Position numbers and translations under genes: made by a program. This document shows positions 43,951 through 52,003 of a DNA stretch of 64,000 nt, piece after piece. How positions within the stretch are numbered: the first letter of the stretch is position 1; each line of letters begins with the position of its first letter. The stretch is taken from the NCBI GenBank assembly GCA_039105265.1, contig JAPFFF010000048.1, forward strand, positions 806,001-870,000, read 5' to 3'. This DNA is from Tritrichomonas musculus. Its lineage: Eukaryota; Parabasalia; Tritrichomonadida; Tritrichomonadidae. The notes under the pieces are model-generated. The model saw only the letters and a program-made list of their open reading frames with translations, was not told where the DNA came from and searched no databases.

Positions 43951-44022
43951 GGGGATGTAGCTCAATGGTAGAGTATTGGATTGCAGTTCCACTGGTCATC
44001 GGTTCGATTCCGGTCGTCCCCT
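43951..44022 (+). tRNA. tRNA-Cys (GCA)
   Basis: 72 nt. The acceptor GGGGATG pairs with CGTCCCC, including one G-U. D stem GCTC/GAGT, anticodon loop TTGCAGT with GCA, T arm ATCGG-TTCGATT-CCGGT, discriminator T as expected for cysteine. An oligo-T terminator (CTCTTTTTC) follows directly. It converges on the P2 gene at 44118. Confidence 0.96.
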
Positions 44023-44041
44023 CTTTTTCACTTTTTTTTCG

Positions 44042-44063
44042 TTTTTTGAGGATACTCAAAAAA
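44042..44063. terminator. Hairpin between convergent tRNA-Cys and P2 genes
   Basis: TTTTTTGAG, loop GATA, CTCAAAAAA (9 bp arms), followed by an A tract that is oligo-T for the minus-strand gene. Equivalents are at 45204-45225 and 48004-48025; copy 4 has lost it. It may serve 3'-end formation or separate pol II from pol III transcription. The role is inferred. Confidence 0.5.
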
Positions 44064-44117
44064 GAGAGATAGAAAAAAAAAAAAAAAATATAAATCAAAT
44101 AACTTTTTTATTTAAAT

Positions 44118-44441
44118 TTAATTGAAAAGATCATCAAAAACATCTCCAAGTTCTAATGCTTCTTCTTCTTCATTTATTTCTTCTTTATCTTTATCTCCAA
44201 TTTGTTCGTTTGATGTTTGTTGTTCAGTTCTTGTCGTTCCTTCTTTTGAAATATTTGTGAGTTTTGTTTGACCTTCTTCAATAACTTCGTTGATGTTTCG
44301 TCCTTCTAATTTATTGATGATTTCTTCTGCTTTCCTTTCTTCAAATTCAATTCCAACACTTTCAATTATTCTTTTTATATCTTCGACTTTTGGATTCTCT
44401 TTATTTAATTTGACTAACATATAAGCAGCTATATACTTCAT
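44118..44441 (-). CDS. RPLP2: Acidic ribosomal protein P2 (copy 1)
   Basis: 107 residues, the normal P2 length. The N-terminal dimerisation domain (1-64) is clear: MKYIAAYMLVKLNKENPKVE, DIKRIIESVGIEFEE and LEGRNINEVIEEG match the P2 pattern (MRYVAAYLL, DIKKILDSVGIE, LNGKNIEDVIAQG). The usual Ala/Gly hinge is replaced by a polar Ser/Thr/Glu/Asn hinge. The acidic tail ends ELGDVFDDLFN, a variant of the family's DDDMGFGLFD that recruits elongation factors to the ribosomal stalk. P2 dimers pair with P1 on P0 in the 60S stalk. The protein is identical to the copy at 48083. The start has TCATTTTTATAAATG. Confidence 0.93.
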   Translation of the reverse strand: MKYIAAYMLVKLNKENPKVEDIKRIIESVGIEFEERKAEEIINKLEGRNINEVIEEGQTKLTNISKEGTTRTEQQTSNEQIGDKDKEEINEEEEALELGDVFDDLFN

Positions 44442-44823
44442 TTATAAAAATGATATGATAATACAATTAAATAATTTTTATTTTAATTTTTGTTGTTATG
44501 TCAAAGATAGATTAAAAAATTTTCTAATTCATCGAAATATTTTTTAAAATTTTGAGATGATTGAGAATTTATTTTCAAATAAAAATTTTGCTTTCAAAAA
44601 AGATTTTGAATAAATATTCATTCTTTTCTCTTTTTGGATCATCATGATAATAAATAATTTTTTGTACGTTTATTTATATTCAACAAATTTGAAAATTTTG
44701 AAATGTCACAAAATTCTTTTCAATATTTTGAAAGTTTTCTGAAATAAAAAATGATCAAACATTGACATTAAAACAAAAATTTAAATAAAATCATCTAATT
44801 GCATTATCATATCATTTTTATAA
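44442..44823. promoter_or_regulatory. Shared divergent promoter of two P2 genes
   Basis: 382 bp between the two ATGs. Both edges carry TATCATATCATTTTTATAA immediately before ATG, an initiator-like TCATTT about 10 bp upstream of translation. The central about 345 bp is not inverted, is AT-rich, and is repeated at 48407-48788. Divergent transcription of both copies from here is inferred. Confidence 0.6.
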
Positions 44824-45147
44824 ATGAAGTATATAGCTGCTTATATGTTAGTCAAATTAAATAAAGAGAATCCAAAAGTCGAAGATATAAAAAGAATAAT
44901 TGAAAGTGTTGGAATTGAATTTGAAGAAAGGAAAGCAGAAGAAATCATCAATAAATTAGAAGGACGAAACATCAACGAAGTTATTGAAGAAGGTCAAACA
45001 AAACTCACAAACATTTCAAAAGAAGGAACAACAAGAAATGAACAACAAACATCAAACGAACAAATTGGAGATAAAGATAAAGAAGAAATAAATGAAGAAG
45101 AAGAAGCATTAGAACTTGGAGATGTTTTTAATGATCTTTTCAATTAA
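44824..45147 (+). CDS. RPLP2: Acidic ribosomal protein P2 (copy 2)
   Basis: 107 residues, inverted duplicate of the copy at 44118. It differs by Thr-to-Asn in the hinge (TTRNEQQ) and Asp-to-Asn near the end (DVFNDLFN). The conserved dimerisation domain is unchanged, and initiation context and length are the same. It converges on the tRNA-Cys gene at 45245. Confidence 0.93.
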   Translation: MKYIAAYMLVKLNKENPKVEDIKRIIESVGIEFEERKAEEIINKLEGRNINEVIEEGQTKLTNISKEGTTRNEQQTSNEQIGDKDKEEINEEEEALELGDVFNDLFN

Positions 45148-45244
45148 ATTTAAATAAAAAAGTTATTTGATTAATATTTTTTTTTTTTTTTTTTCTATCT
45201 CTCTTTTTTGAGTATCCTCAAAAAACGAAAAAAAAGTGAAAAAG

Positions 45245-45316
45245 AGGGGACGACCGGAATCGAACCGATGACCAGTGGAACTGCAATCCAATACTCTACC
45301 ATTGAGCTACATCCCC
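45245..45316 (-). tRNA. tRNA-Cys (GCA)
   Basis: Identical in sequence to the copy at 43951, in opposite orientation, with an oligo-T terminator downstream. It converges on the P2 gene ending at 45147. Confidence 0.96.
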
Positions 45317-45397
45317 TTCTATTTTTTTATTTTGTCCTTATTATGAAATAAATCTTCTGTTACTTCAACATTATTTCATAGTTAAAAAACGAAAGAT

Positions 45398-45924
45398 TTG
45401 AATTCAAATCATTTAAATAACATTTGGCATCGTAATATTACACTCGAACAAATTCTTATTAAAGAAGTAACAGAAGATGATCCTTTCATCCAATTAAGCG
45501 GATTTCAATTTACCAAAACTGTAAATACTCAAGAAATTACAGATCGTGCTCTTGGATCAGTGGGTTATGCAGCCATTGAACTTTTAGATTTCAATGGAAA
45601 TAATGTTTCTCTGAAACCAAACGCAACGTGTATGTTTTTCTATTTATATAAAAAAAAGTTCAATCAAGAATTATTTTAATTTTTTTTATATGATTAACTA
45701 ATTCATAGATTCTAGCAAGATCGATATATGGAGCGTTGGAATGATAGCATTCATTCAATTTGACATTCAATTTGAGAAAAGGCGAAATTCCATTTGACCT
45801 TATAGATGAGCATGCATCAAATTGTGCCAAAGATTTGATCAATCACATGCTCCAACTTGATCCTAATGAAAGATTTTCAGCAGAACAAGCATTGACTCAT
45901 CCTTGGTTTAATCCAATACATTAA
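45398..45924 (+). pseudogene. Protein kinase C-lobe relic (CAMK-like)
   Basis: The frame starts abruptly at the module edge with WHRNITLEQILIKEVTEDDP, where HRD has become HRN. It continues with LSGFQF at the DFG position and GSVGYAAIELLDF at the APE position. After a break come SKIDIWSVGMIAFI and, in another frame, AKDLINHMLQLDPNERFSAE then QALTHPWFNPIH with a stop. This is a CAMK-type end (subdomain XI and HPWF). The N-lobe is missing and the rest is frame-broken. The tRNA-Cys/P2 module abuts the truncation point. Confidence 0.75.
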
Positions 45925-46600
45925 AACTTAATAAAAATACTTTAATTCTATTTGAATTATTCTTATTTTTTTATAACATTTACAATATTGACAGGCATGC
46001 TAACGTGCTTTCAATAGATCCATAGCATTTCAGTAGATCCAGAGCAAGGTCATTCTAGCATAAATTGGCCATAGTTTGATCGTTTTTATATAAAAAAGAA
46101 TACCAAATATGATCAGAAATATTTTTATCAGAAATTTTTAATTTTCTCTATTTTACATATATCTCCAAATCAAAAAAGTAAAACTTATTATATTTAACAA
46201 AACTTATAATGTAAAATAATAATTTTTATATAATTTATTATTAAATATTTAATAAAATAATTAAATTGTATGAAAAATAATACAAATTAAATTTAGTGCT
46301 ATGAATCTATTGAAATGGTATGGATAAAATGAAATCACGTTATACAAATTGCACGAAGTCAAGAAATAAAAATTCTTAAGATGATTCATGATTACATAAT
46401 TGATAATGTTAATTCCGTTTTTCATTCGTCTCATCATTTTAAGACAAACCAAGATTTGGTAATTAAATTCATTCATATTCATCATTTTCAACAAAATCCA
46501 AATTAAATCGAAATCTTAGAAAATACTAATAATGATTTTCAATATCAATAACAGGTTTGGATATGTTTTTAAAATTTATCATAGAGTGATGTTATATTCG
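45925..46600. other. AT-rich intergenic region
   Basis: No gene recognised. A 77-codon minus frame at 46261-46494 has no similarity I can name. Confidence 0.5.
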
Positions 46601-46603
46601 ATT

Positions 46604-46895
46604 TCAAAACTTGTGCTCTTTCATCCATTGTTTGTGTTCTTCAGCTTTTTGCCCTGATATTTCAAGCAATGATTGGCTCTTTGAATCCTTTTTGACGTTA
46701 TTCTCTTCAAAGACTGGTCGTTCTTTTTGATCGAGGTTCCAACATGCATTGTTCAATTGTTTTGCATATGATGTGAATGTTGATGATATTTCTTTCAAAG
46801 AATCATATCACATCACCAATTTTTATGATTGGCATTACACCACTGTTCAACAAGAAGTAGATCAAGACATCAAAAGAGTATGCATCGACTTTGAG
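46604..46895 (-). pseudogene. Tyrosine-kinase-like kinase C-terminal relic
   Basis: On the minus strand, KVDAYSFDVLIYFLLNSGVM and PIIKIGDVI (subdomain IX of trichomonad TKL kinases, usually KVDVYSFGVLLY) are followed after a frame break by EISSTFTSYAKQLNNACWNL and DQKERPVFEENN (subdomain XI, CWxxDPxxRPxF), ending at 46604. Most of the kinase is missing. Confidence 0.72.
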
Positions 46896-46954
46896 TTTAA
46901 TTCCATAAATCATTTAATTTTCAATATCATGAAAAATTGGTGATGTGGTGTTTA

Positions 46955-47212
46955 ATTCCATAAATCATTCAAAATTTCAATTCTATTAAATAAGTTAGAC
47001 TTGAATATCATGAATGATTGCGATTTAAAATGCCTTTCATGTTGACATCAATACCTTCTTGTCGTAATAATAATTCAAAAATTTCTTTATAACCATTATA
47101 TAATGAAATGTCAGAGTTAGATTCCATAAATCATTCAACATTTCAATTTCATTAAATAAGTTAGACTTGAATATTATTAATGATTGTAACTTAAAATGTC
47201 TTTCATGTTGAT
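46955..47212 (-). pseudogene. Ankyrin-unit relics of the 6424-7385 type
   Basis: Two partial copies of the 190 bp ankyrin unit are recognisable on the minus strand, including RQEGIDVNMKGIL-like coding and the spacer block with AAGTCTAACTTATTTAAT. They run directly into the second tRNA-Cys/P2 module at 47213. The gene's N-terminal part is absent. Confidence 0.65.
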
Positions 47213-47911
47213 ATTAATATTATTATAGGAATACCAAATATAAAAGGATTAGGGTTAAATAATTGAATGCTCTCTTTTTTTTTTTTTTTTTTAACTTTGT
47301 TTTCATTTTTCTTTGTTATGTAATTAATATATTCACAATTTTATTTAATTTATAAATAATATGATAGTAAATATATATAAATGTTTCTTTTACAATTTGA
47401 TTTAGGACAATCGATGAAAATTCAAAATATTTAATTTCAAGTAGTTCCAAATAGATAAAATGATGGCTTAAGAGCATCTACTAATACAATAAGAATAAGC
47501 CAGACAAAACTTGTTTCCAAAATCAACAAACAAAATCATTCGAAAACGATTTGTCAGATATCTATGCATATTATATTTATTTATGTTAATATTAAATTCC
47601 AACCATCATTTTTGTTTTAGAGTTATGATATATTACAATTGATCATTAGCTTTATTCATTCCAACAAACTTATATGAAGATTAATTTTAAATATTATATG
47701 AATAATTATTTTTTTAATTCATGTTAATTATTAAATGTGTAAGATTATTTAATAAATATTAATATCCCATCAAGAAAAATTTGTAAAATACACAAATAAA
47801 ATTTGAAAAGAAAAAATATTTGAATGAGTATTCAAATAATCCACTTTTTCAAAAATCATCATGATATTGTATATTTCCATGAAATAATAAGGACAAAATA
47901 AAAGAATAGAA

Positions 47912-47983
47912 GGGGATGTAGCTCAATGGTAGAGTATTGGATTGCAGTTCCACTGGTCATCGGTTCGATTCCGGTCGTCCCCT
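47912..47983 (+). tRNA. tRNA-Cys (GCA)
   Basis: Same 72 nt sequence as 43951-44022, with an oligo-T terminator after the gene. Confidence 0.96.
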
Positions 47984-48082
47984 CTTTTTCACTTTTTTTT
48001 TCGTTTTTTGAGGATACTCAAAAAAGAGAGATAGAAAAAAAAAAAAAAAAAAATATAAATCAAATAACTTTTTTATTTAAAT

Positions 48083-48406
48083 TTAATTGAAAAGATCATC
48101 AAAAACATCTCCAAGTTCTAATGCTTCTTCTTCTTCATTTATTTCTTCTTTATCTTTATCTCCAATTTGTTCGTTTGATGTTTGTTGTTCAGTTCTTGTC
48201 GTTCCTTCTTTTGAAATATTTGTGAGTTTTGTTTGACCTTCTTCAATAACTTCGTTGATGTTTCGTCCTTCTAATTTATTGATGATTTCTTCTGCTTTCC
48301 TTTCTTCAAATTCAATTCCAACACTTTCAATTATTCTTTTTATATCTTCGACTTTTGGATTCTCTTTATTTAATTTGACTAACATATAAGCAGCTATATA
48401 CTTCAT
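48083..48406 (-). CDS. RPLP2: Acidic ribosomal protein P2 (copy 3)
   Basis: Protein identical to the copy at 44118 (hinge TTRTEQQ, end DVFDDLFN), 107 residues. Same TCATTTTTATAAATG start context, and it converges on the tRNA-Cys at 47912. The hairpin TTTTTTGAG-GATA-CTCAAAAAA lies between them at 48004-48025. Confidence 0.93.
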   Translation of the reverse strand: MKYIAAYMLVKLNKENPKVEDIKRIIESVGIEFEERKAEEIINKLEGRNINEVIEEGQTKLTNISKEGTTRTEQQTSNEQIGDKDKEEINEEEEALELGDVFDDLFN

Positions 48407-48788
48407 TTATAAAAATGATATGATAATACAATTAAATAATTTTTATTTTAATTTTTGTTGTTATGTCAAAGATAGATTAAAAAATTTTCTAATTCATCGA
48501 AATATTTTTTAAAATTTTGAGATGATTGAGAATTTATTTTCAAATAAAAATTTTGCTTTCAAAAAAGATTTTGAATAAATATTCATTCTTTTCTCTTTTT
48601 GGATCATCATGATAATAAATAATTTTTTGTACGTTTATTTATATTCAACAAATTTGAAAATTTTGAAATGTCACAAAATTCTTTTCAATATTTTGAAAGT
48701 TTTCTGAAATAAAAAATGATCAAACATTGACATTAAAACAAAAATTTAAATAAAATCATCTAATTGCATTATCATATCATTTTTATAA
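48407..48788. promoter_or_regulatory. Shared divergent promoter of two P2 genes (module 2)
   Basis: Duplicate of 44442-44823 with the TATCATATCATTTTTATAA blocks before both ATGs. Confidence 0.6.
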
Positions 48789-49112
48789 ATGAAGTATATA
48801 GCTGCTTATATGTTAGTCAAATTAAATAAAGAGAATCCAAAAGTCGAAGATATAAAAAGAATAATTGAAAGTGTTGGAATTGAATTTGAAGAAAGGAAAG
48901 CAGAAGAAATCATCAATAAATTAGAAGGACGAAACATTAACGAAGTTATTGAAGAAGGTCAAACAAAACTCACAAACATTTCAAACGACGGAACGACAAG
49001 AACTGAACAACAAACATCAAACGAACAAATTGGAGATAAAGATAAAGAAGAAATAAATGAAGAAGAAGAAGCATTAGAACTTGGAGATGTTTTTGATGAT
49101 CTTTTCAATTAA
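48789..49112 (+). CDS. RPLP2: Acidic ribosomal protein P2 (copy 4)
   Basis: 107 residues. It differs from copies 1 and 3 by Lys-Glu to Asn-Asp in the hinge (NISNDGTTR); the C-terminus is DVFDDLFN. The dimerisation domain is unchanged. The downstream spacer is diverged and lacks the hairpin found in the other three copies. Confidence 0.93.
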   Translation: MKYIAAYMLVKLNKENPKVEDIKRIIESVGIEFEERKAEEIINKLEGRNINEVIEEGQTKLTNISNDGTTRTEQQTSNEQIGDKDKEEINEEEEALELGDVFDDLFN

Positions 49113-49244
49113 ATTTAAATAAAAAAGTTATTTGATTAATATTTTTTTTTTTTTTTTTTTTTTCCCCCCCCCCCCCTCTTTTTTTATATAAAATGTTTGT
49201 CATTTTTTTAAGATCCCCAAAAAAACAAAAAAAAATTGAAAAAG

Positions 49245-49316
49245 AGGGGACGACCGGAATCGAACCGATGACCAGTGGAACTGCAATCCAATACTCTACC
49301 ATTGAGCTACATCCCC
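49245..49316 (-). tRNA. tRNA-Cys (GCA)
   Basis: Same 72 nt sequence as the other three copies, opposite orientation. The sequence downstream of its 3' end is diverged, but a TTTTTC terminator is still present. Confidence 0.96.
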
Positions 49317-49402
49317 TTCTATTTCTTTTATTTTGTCCTTATTATGAAATAAATCTTCTGTTACTTCAACATTATTTGATAGTAAAAAGCCAAAGATTTG
49401 AA

Positions 49403-50213
49403 TTGATCCAAAAATGCGGCATATTCAATTAGTGATGGCGTTTTGCCAATTAAAAATCCATTTGACTCAAAAATTGATGGTTTGATAATGGAATATTTGT
49501 TTGAGTTTCAAATGATACAAATTCATCAATATCATCATTTCGTAATAATAAACCTATTACTAAGTAATTTTCACCTAGTTGGCTGCTTTTTTCAAAATAT
49601 TCGAAATCAAATATGTCATGAAGATTTTTTAATTCAGATTGGATTTTGGCAACTTTTTTGCTAGATATTTTTTTAAATATTCGATATAAATAGGCCTTAT
49701 TTTTTTTACATCACAAATACTATAAACGTCTTTTTAACGTCTTTTTTCGTAAAATAACGATTTTTTGATTTGTAGTATTAAGGAAACTTTTTGAATGCGA
49801 ATAAATTTTTTTTTATTTTATGAAGAATCAAAAATAATATTATTTAATTTGAAAAACATTTTACTATTTTATCTTTTTATTTTTAAATTATTAAAAACAT
49901 TTTTAATATAAAAAAATAATTGTAGATCAAGATAAAAATAAAAAACTAATATCGAGAAAATAACGTATTTACAATTGTAATTTTTAAACTAACAAGTTGT
50001 ATACAATTGTAAATACAAAAACCAAGGCTTAGATATAAAAAATAACAAAGTTTGCATTGAGGTGAATATCGACCTTTAAATATTAATGGATAAAGTGTAT
50101 GATCTAATATGATTATTCCTTGTTTAAATAAAGTTAATCATGTTCGAATATTTTGAAAATTTCAATGCTTGATATATTTTAGGATAATTAAGTAAAACTG
50201 GTTTCCAAATTTT
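49403..50213. other. AT-rich intergenic region
   Basis: No gene recognised. The 73-codon plus frame at 49443-49664 has no similarity I can name. Confidence 0.5.
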
Positions 50214-50540
50214 ATTTATTTTGTTGATTAAATAGTGGGATATTGATCTATTTTGTTGATTAAATTAAATTTGCCGTTATGATTTGTGGGATATTGAGAA
50301 TATAAAAAAGTGTGGGATATTGATCTATTTTGTTGATTAATTTATTTTTATATTCTCAATATCCCACAATTTTATTTTAAAGAGACAAGGATTTTATCTA
50401 TTTTGTTGATTAAATTAAACTTTGTTTTTTAATTTTCGGGTGTAAAAAATAAATCATTCAATATTTGAAATAAATTCTTAGAAACCGTAAGTTTACACGC
50501 GAAAATTAAAAAACAAAGTTTAAATTTGCCGTTATGATTT
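50214..50540. repeat. Nested short repeats and palindrome
   Basis: ATTTTGTTGATTAA occurs four times (about 50216, 50250, 50330, 50398), often preceded by GATCT. A 23 bp perfect inverted repeat (GTGGGATATTGAGAATATAA and so on) stands at 50286-50308 and 50345-50367 with a 36 bp loop. TTAAATTTGCCGTTATGATT occurs at 50267-50284 and again after the MITE at about 50521. The locus appears to be a duplicated segment into one copy of which the 103 bp MITE inserted. Confidence 0.8.
50418..50520. mobile_element. 103 bp TA-flanked MITE (copy 2)
   Basis: Same length as, and inverted relative to, the element at 15239-15341. It is flanked by TA at 50416-50417 and 50521-50522. The ends begin AACTTTGTTTTTTAATTTTC. 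The unoccupied sequence GATTAAATTAAATTTGCCG, with one TA, is present at 50258-50276, and the occupied version is GATTAAATTA - element - TAAATTTGCCG. Confidence 0.92.
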
Positions 50541-50631
50541 CTTGATATATTTTTTCAAAAAGCGTTATTCAAAACAATATAAAAATACATTAAATCATAT
50601 ATATGAAAAATTGAGTTTATTTGATACTATT

Positions 50632-51558
50632 TTAAAGTCTAGAAAAGTCGAGTCCACGTGTGACAGCATCAATGTATCTGCTTAATTCTTCCTGGTTAAT
50701 CTTCGGATCATTGAAGTATTCATCTTTCTTGTCCATGAACTTAGCCACAATTTCAATGAAGCTTGGTCTTTCGTACATGTCATTATGCCAGCACTGCCTG
50801 ATGAGATCTGCCCATTTTCTTGGAATCTTGTCCTCCTCTATTTCTATTCTTTTTCCTGCTACGATTTTGTCCAAATATGAAATTAAATTCTCCTTTTCCG
50901 ACTTAAGTGTCTTGAACATGAACATTTGGTACAATATGGCTGAGTATGAGAAAACATCTGATCTATTTGTCGTTTTTTTAGCTTCAATCATTTCGGGGGA
51001 CAATGAACAATAGTAACAATTTGGAATTACATGATCACCCATATCCATGCCATATTTTTCTATAAAATTTTCTTTAATGCCACCAATTTTTGGATGATTT
51101 TCGGAATCAAGGAAAATGGTGTTTGAGTAGAGGTTTAAATGGGTGATGCCTTTTTGATGGATATAGGCCATTCCTGCAGCAATACCAAATATGATAATTG
51201 ATCTGGTTGTTTCAAAATTGGGAACTTCATGGCCTGCTGCACAATCTTGTATGAGTTTTTCAAGTGACCCATTTTCCATGTATGGCTCAATAATTGAATA
51301 CTCCTGATTATCGCATGAAAAACCAGTAAATGGTAGTATTGCTGGATGGTCTAGAGAAGTTCGGCGTTCAATTGACCGAAAGTAGTGCTTTAAATGAGAA
51401 TGCGCTGGCATTTTTAAATTATGAATTATATATTTTTCATTTGGACTGTCCTTACGAGTAGCTACTATATCATCTGAATAAATTTTAATATTTTTAACCT
51501 TTGTAAAATCATCCAAATTAAGATAATAATCACTAATATGCCTTTGCTCTTGGCTCAT
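50632..51558 (-). CDS. Pseudokinase (TKL-like fold, catalytic motifs lost)
   Basis: 308 residues from the ATG at 51558. The kinase fold is evident from HPAILPFTGF, YMENGSLEKLI, IAAGMAYIHQKGITHL, YCSLSPEMIEAKK, RSDVFSYSAILYQM and ADLIRQCWHNDMYERPSFIE. There is no glycine-rich loop. The catalytic HRDxKxxN is HLNLYSN, and the DFG position reads KIGGIKE. A lysine is present in YIIHNLKM at the VAIK position. With HRD and DFG both lost, phosphotransfer is not expected; a scaffold or allosteric role is likely. The frame is intact and the rest conserved, so it is a pseudokinase gene rather than a pseudogene. No extra domains. Confidence 0.85.
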   Translation of the reverse strand: MSQEQRHISDYYLNLDDFTKVKNIKIYSDDIVATRKDSPNEKYIIHNLKMPAHSHLKHYFRSIERRTSLDHPAILPFTGFSCDNQEYSIIEPYMENGSLEKLIQDCAAGHEVPNFETTRSIIIFGIAAGMAYIHQKGITHLNLYSNTIFLDSENHPKIGGIKENFIEKYGMDMGDHVIPNCYYCSLSPEMIEAKKTTNRSDVFSYSAILYQMFMFKTLKSEKENLISYLDKIVAGKRIEIEEDKIPRKWADLIRQCWHNDMYERPSFIEIVAKFMDKKDEYFNDPKINQEELSRYIDAVTRGLDFSRL

Positions 51559-51611
51559 GATTAAATAAAAATTGTCAAAATTTTTGACTTATGAAGTGAA
51601 AAAAGACATTA

Positions 51612-52001
51612 CAGTAAGGTTTCAAAATTGGAAAACGTTTCAAAATAGGAAAATCGACTTTTTGAGAAAAAAATTTTCATTAATAAAAATGAAAGAAATA
51701 AAGAAATAGAGAGAAAATCTTGTTTAAACCTACCGTTTTAAGAAATAATATTTCCATGATTAAGTTTATCACACAGCTGTTTGTGACATTATATTCATCA
51801 AATAGTGTTTTCCTATCTCTATATGAAAAAATGAGCATCATTCAAAAAGTGGATTTTCCATTTTCGCAACGCTATAAAGGAAAATCCAAATTTGAATTAA
51901 ATTCGTTATTTTGACTTTTATTTTAAATTCATTTTAATCGTTTTCTATGAAAAAGTAGATTTTCCTCTTTTGAGACGTTTTTGAATTTTACAACCTTACT
52001 G
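51612..52001. mobile_element. 390 bp TA-flanked MITE, Tc1/mariner-like
   Basis: TA at 51610-51611 and 52002-52003. The inverted ends of about 55 bp begin CAGTAAGGTT on both sides and share AAAACGT-TCAAAA-AGGAAAATC-ACTTTTT with scattered mismatches. No transposase: the 64-codon frame inside (51720-51914) is not similar to anything I know. The TA duplication and the CAGT start fit Tc1/mariner-type elements. Confidence 0.85.
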
Positions 52002-52003
52002 TA

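Larger units (their letters stand above)
43119..45402. repeat. tRNA-Cys/P2 module, copy 1 (internal palindrome)
   Basis: Layout: tRNA-Cys (+), P2 (-), about 345 bp centre, P2 (+), tRNA-Cys (-). The inverted arms run about 43922-44460 and 44806-45344 (about 540 bp each). The whole block recurs at 47213-49402. Relative to copy 2 it has about 140 extra bases at 43146-43280, flanked by sequence that is contiguous in copy 2. The right edge at 45402 cuts into a kinase relic. Confidence 0.9.
47213..49402. repeat. tRNA-Cys/P2 module, copy 2 (internal palindrome)
   Basis: Near-identical duplicate of 43119-45402 in direct orientation about 4 kb downstream, with the same four genes. It lacks about 140 bp found at the left of copy 1. 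In its right arm the P2-tRNA spacer is replaced by a T(20+)C(13) tract and unrelated sequence (about 49141-49240). Flanks differ on both sides, defining the duplicated block. Confidence 0.9.

Noticed and set aside
43898-44098. ORF overlapping the first tRNA-Cys
   Set aside because: Reads through the tRNA gene; the equivalent frame in other copies is not conserved as protein.
50286-50367. Palindrome as another TA-flanked MITE
   Set aside because: The 23 bp inverted repeat is perfect, but no TA or other target duplication flanks it.
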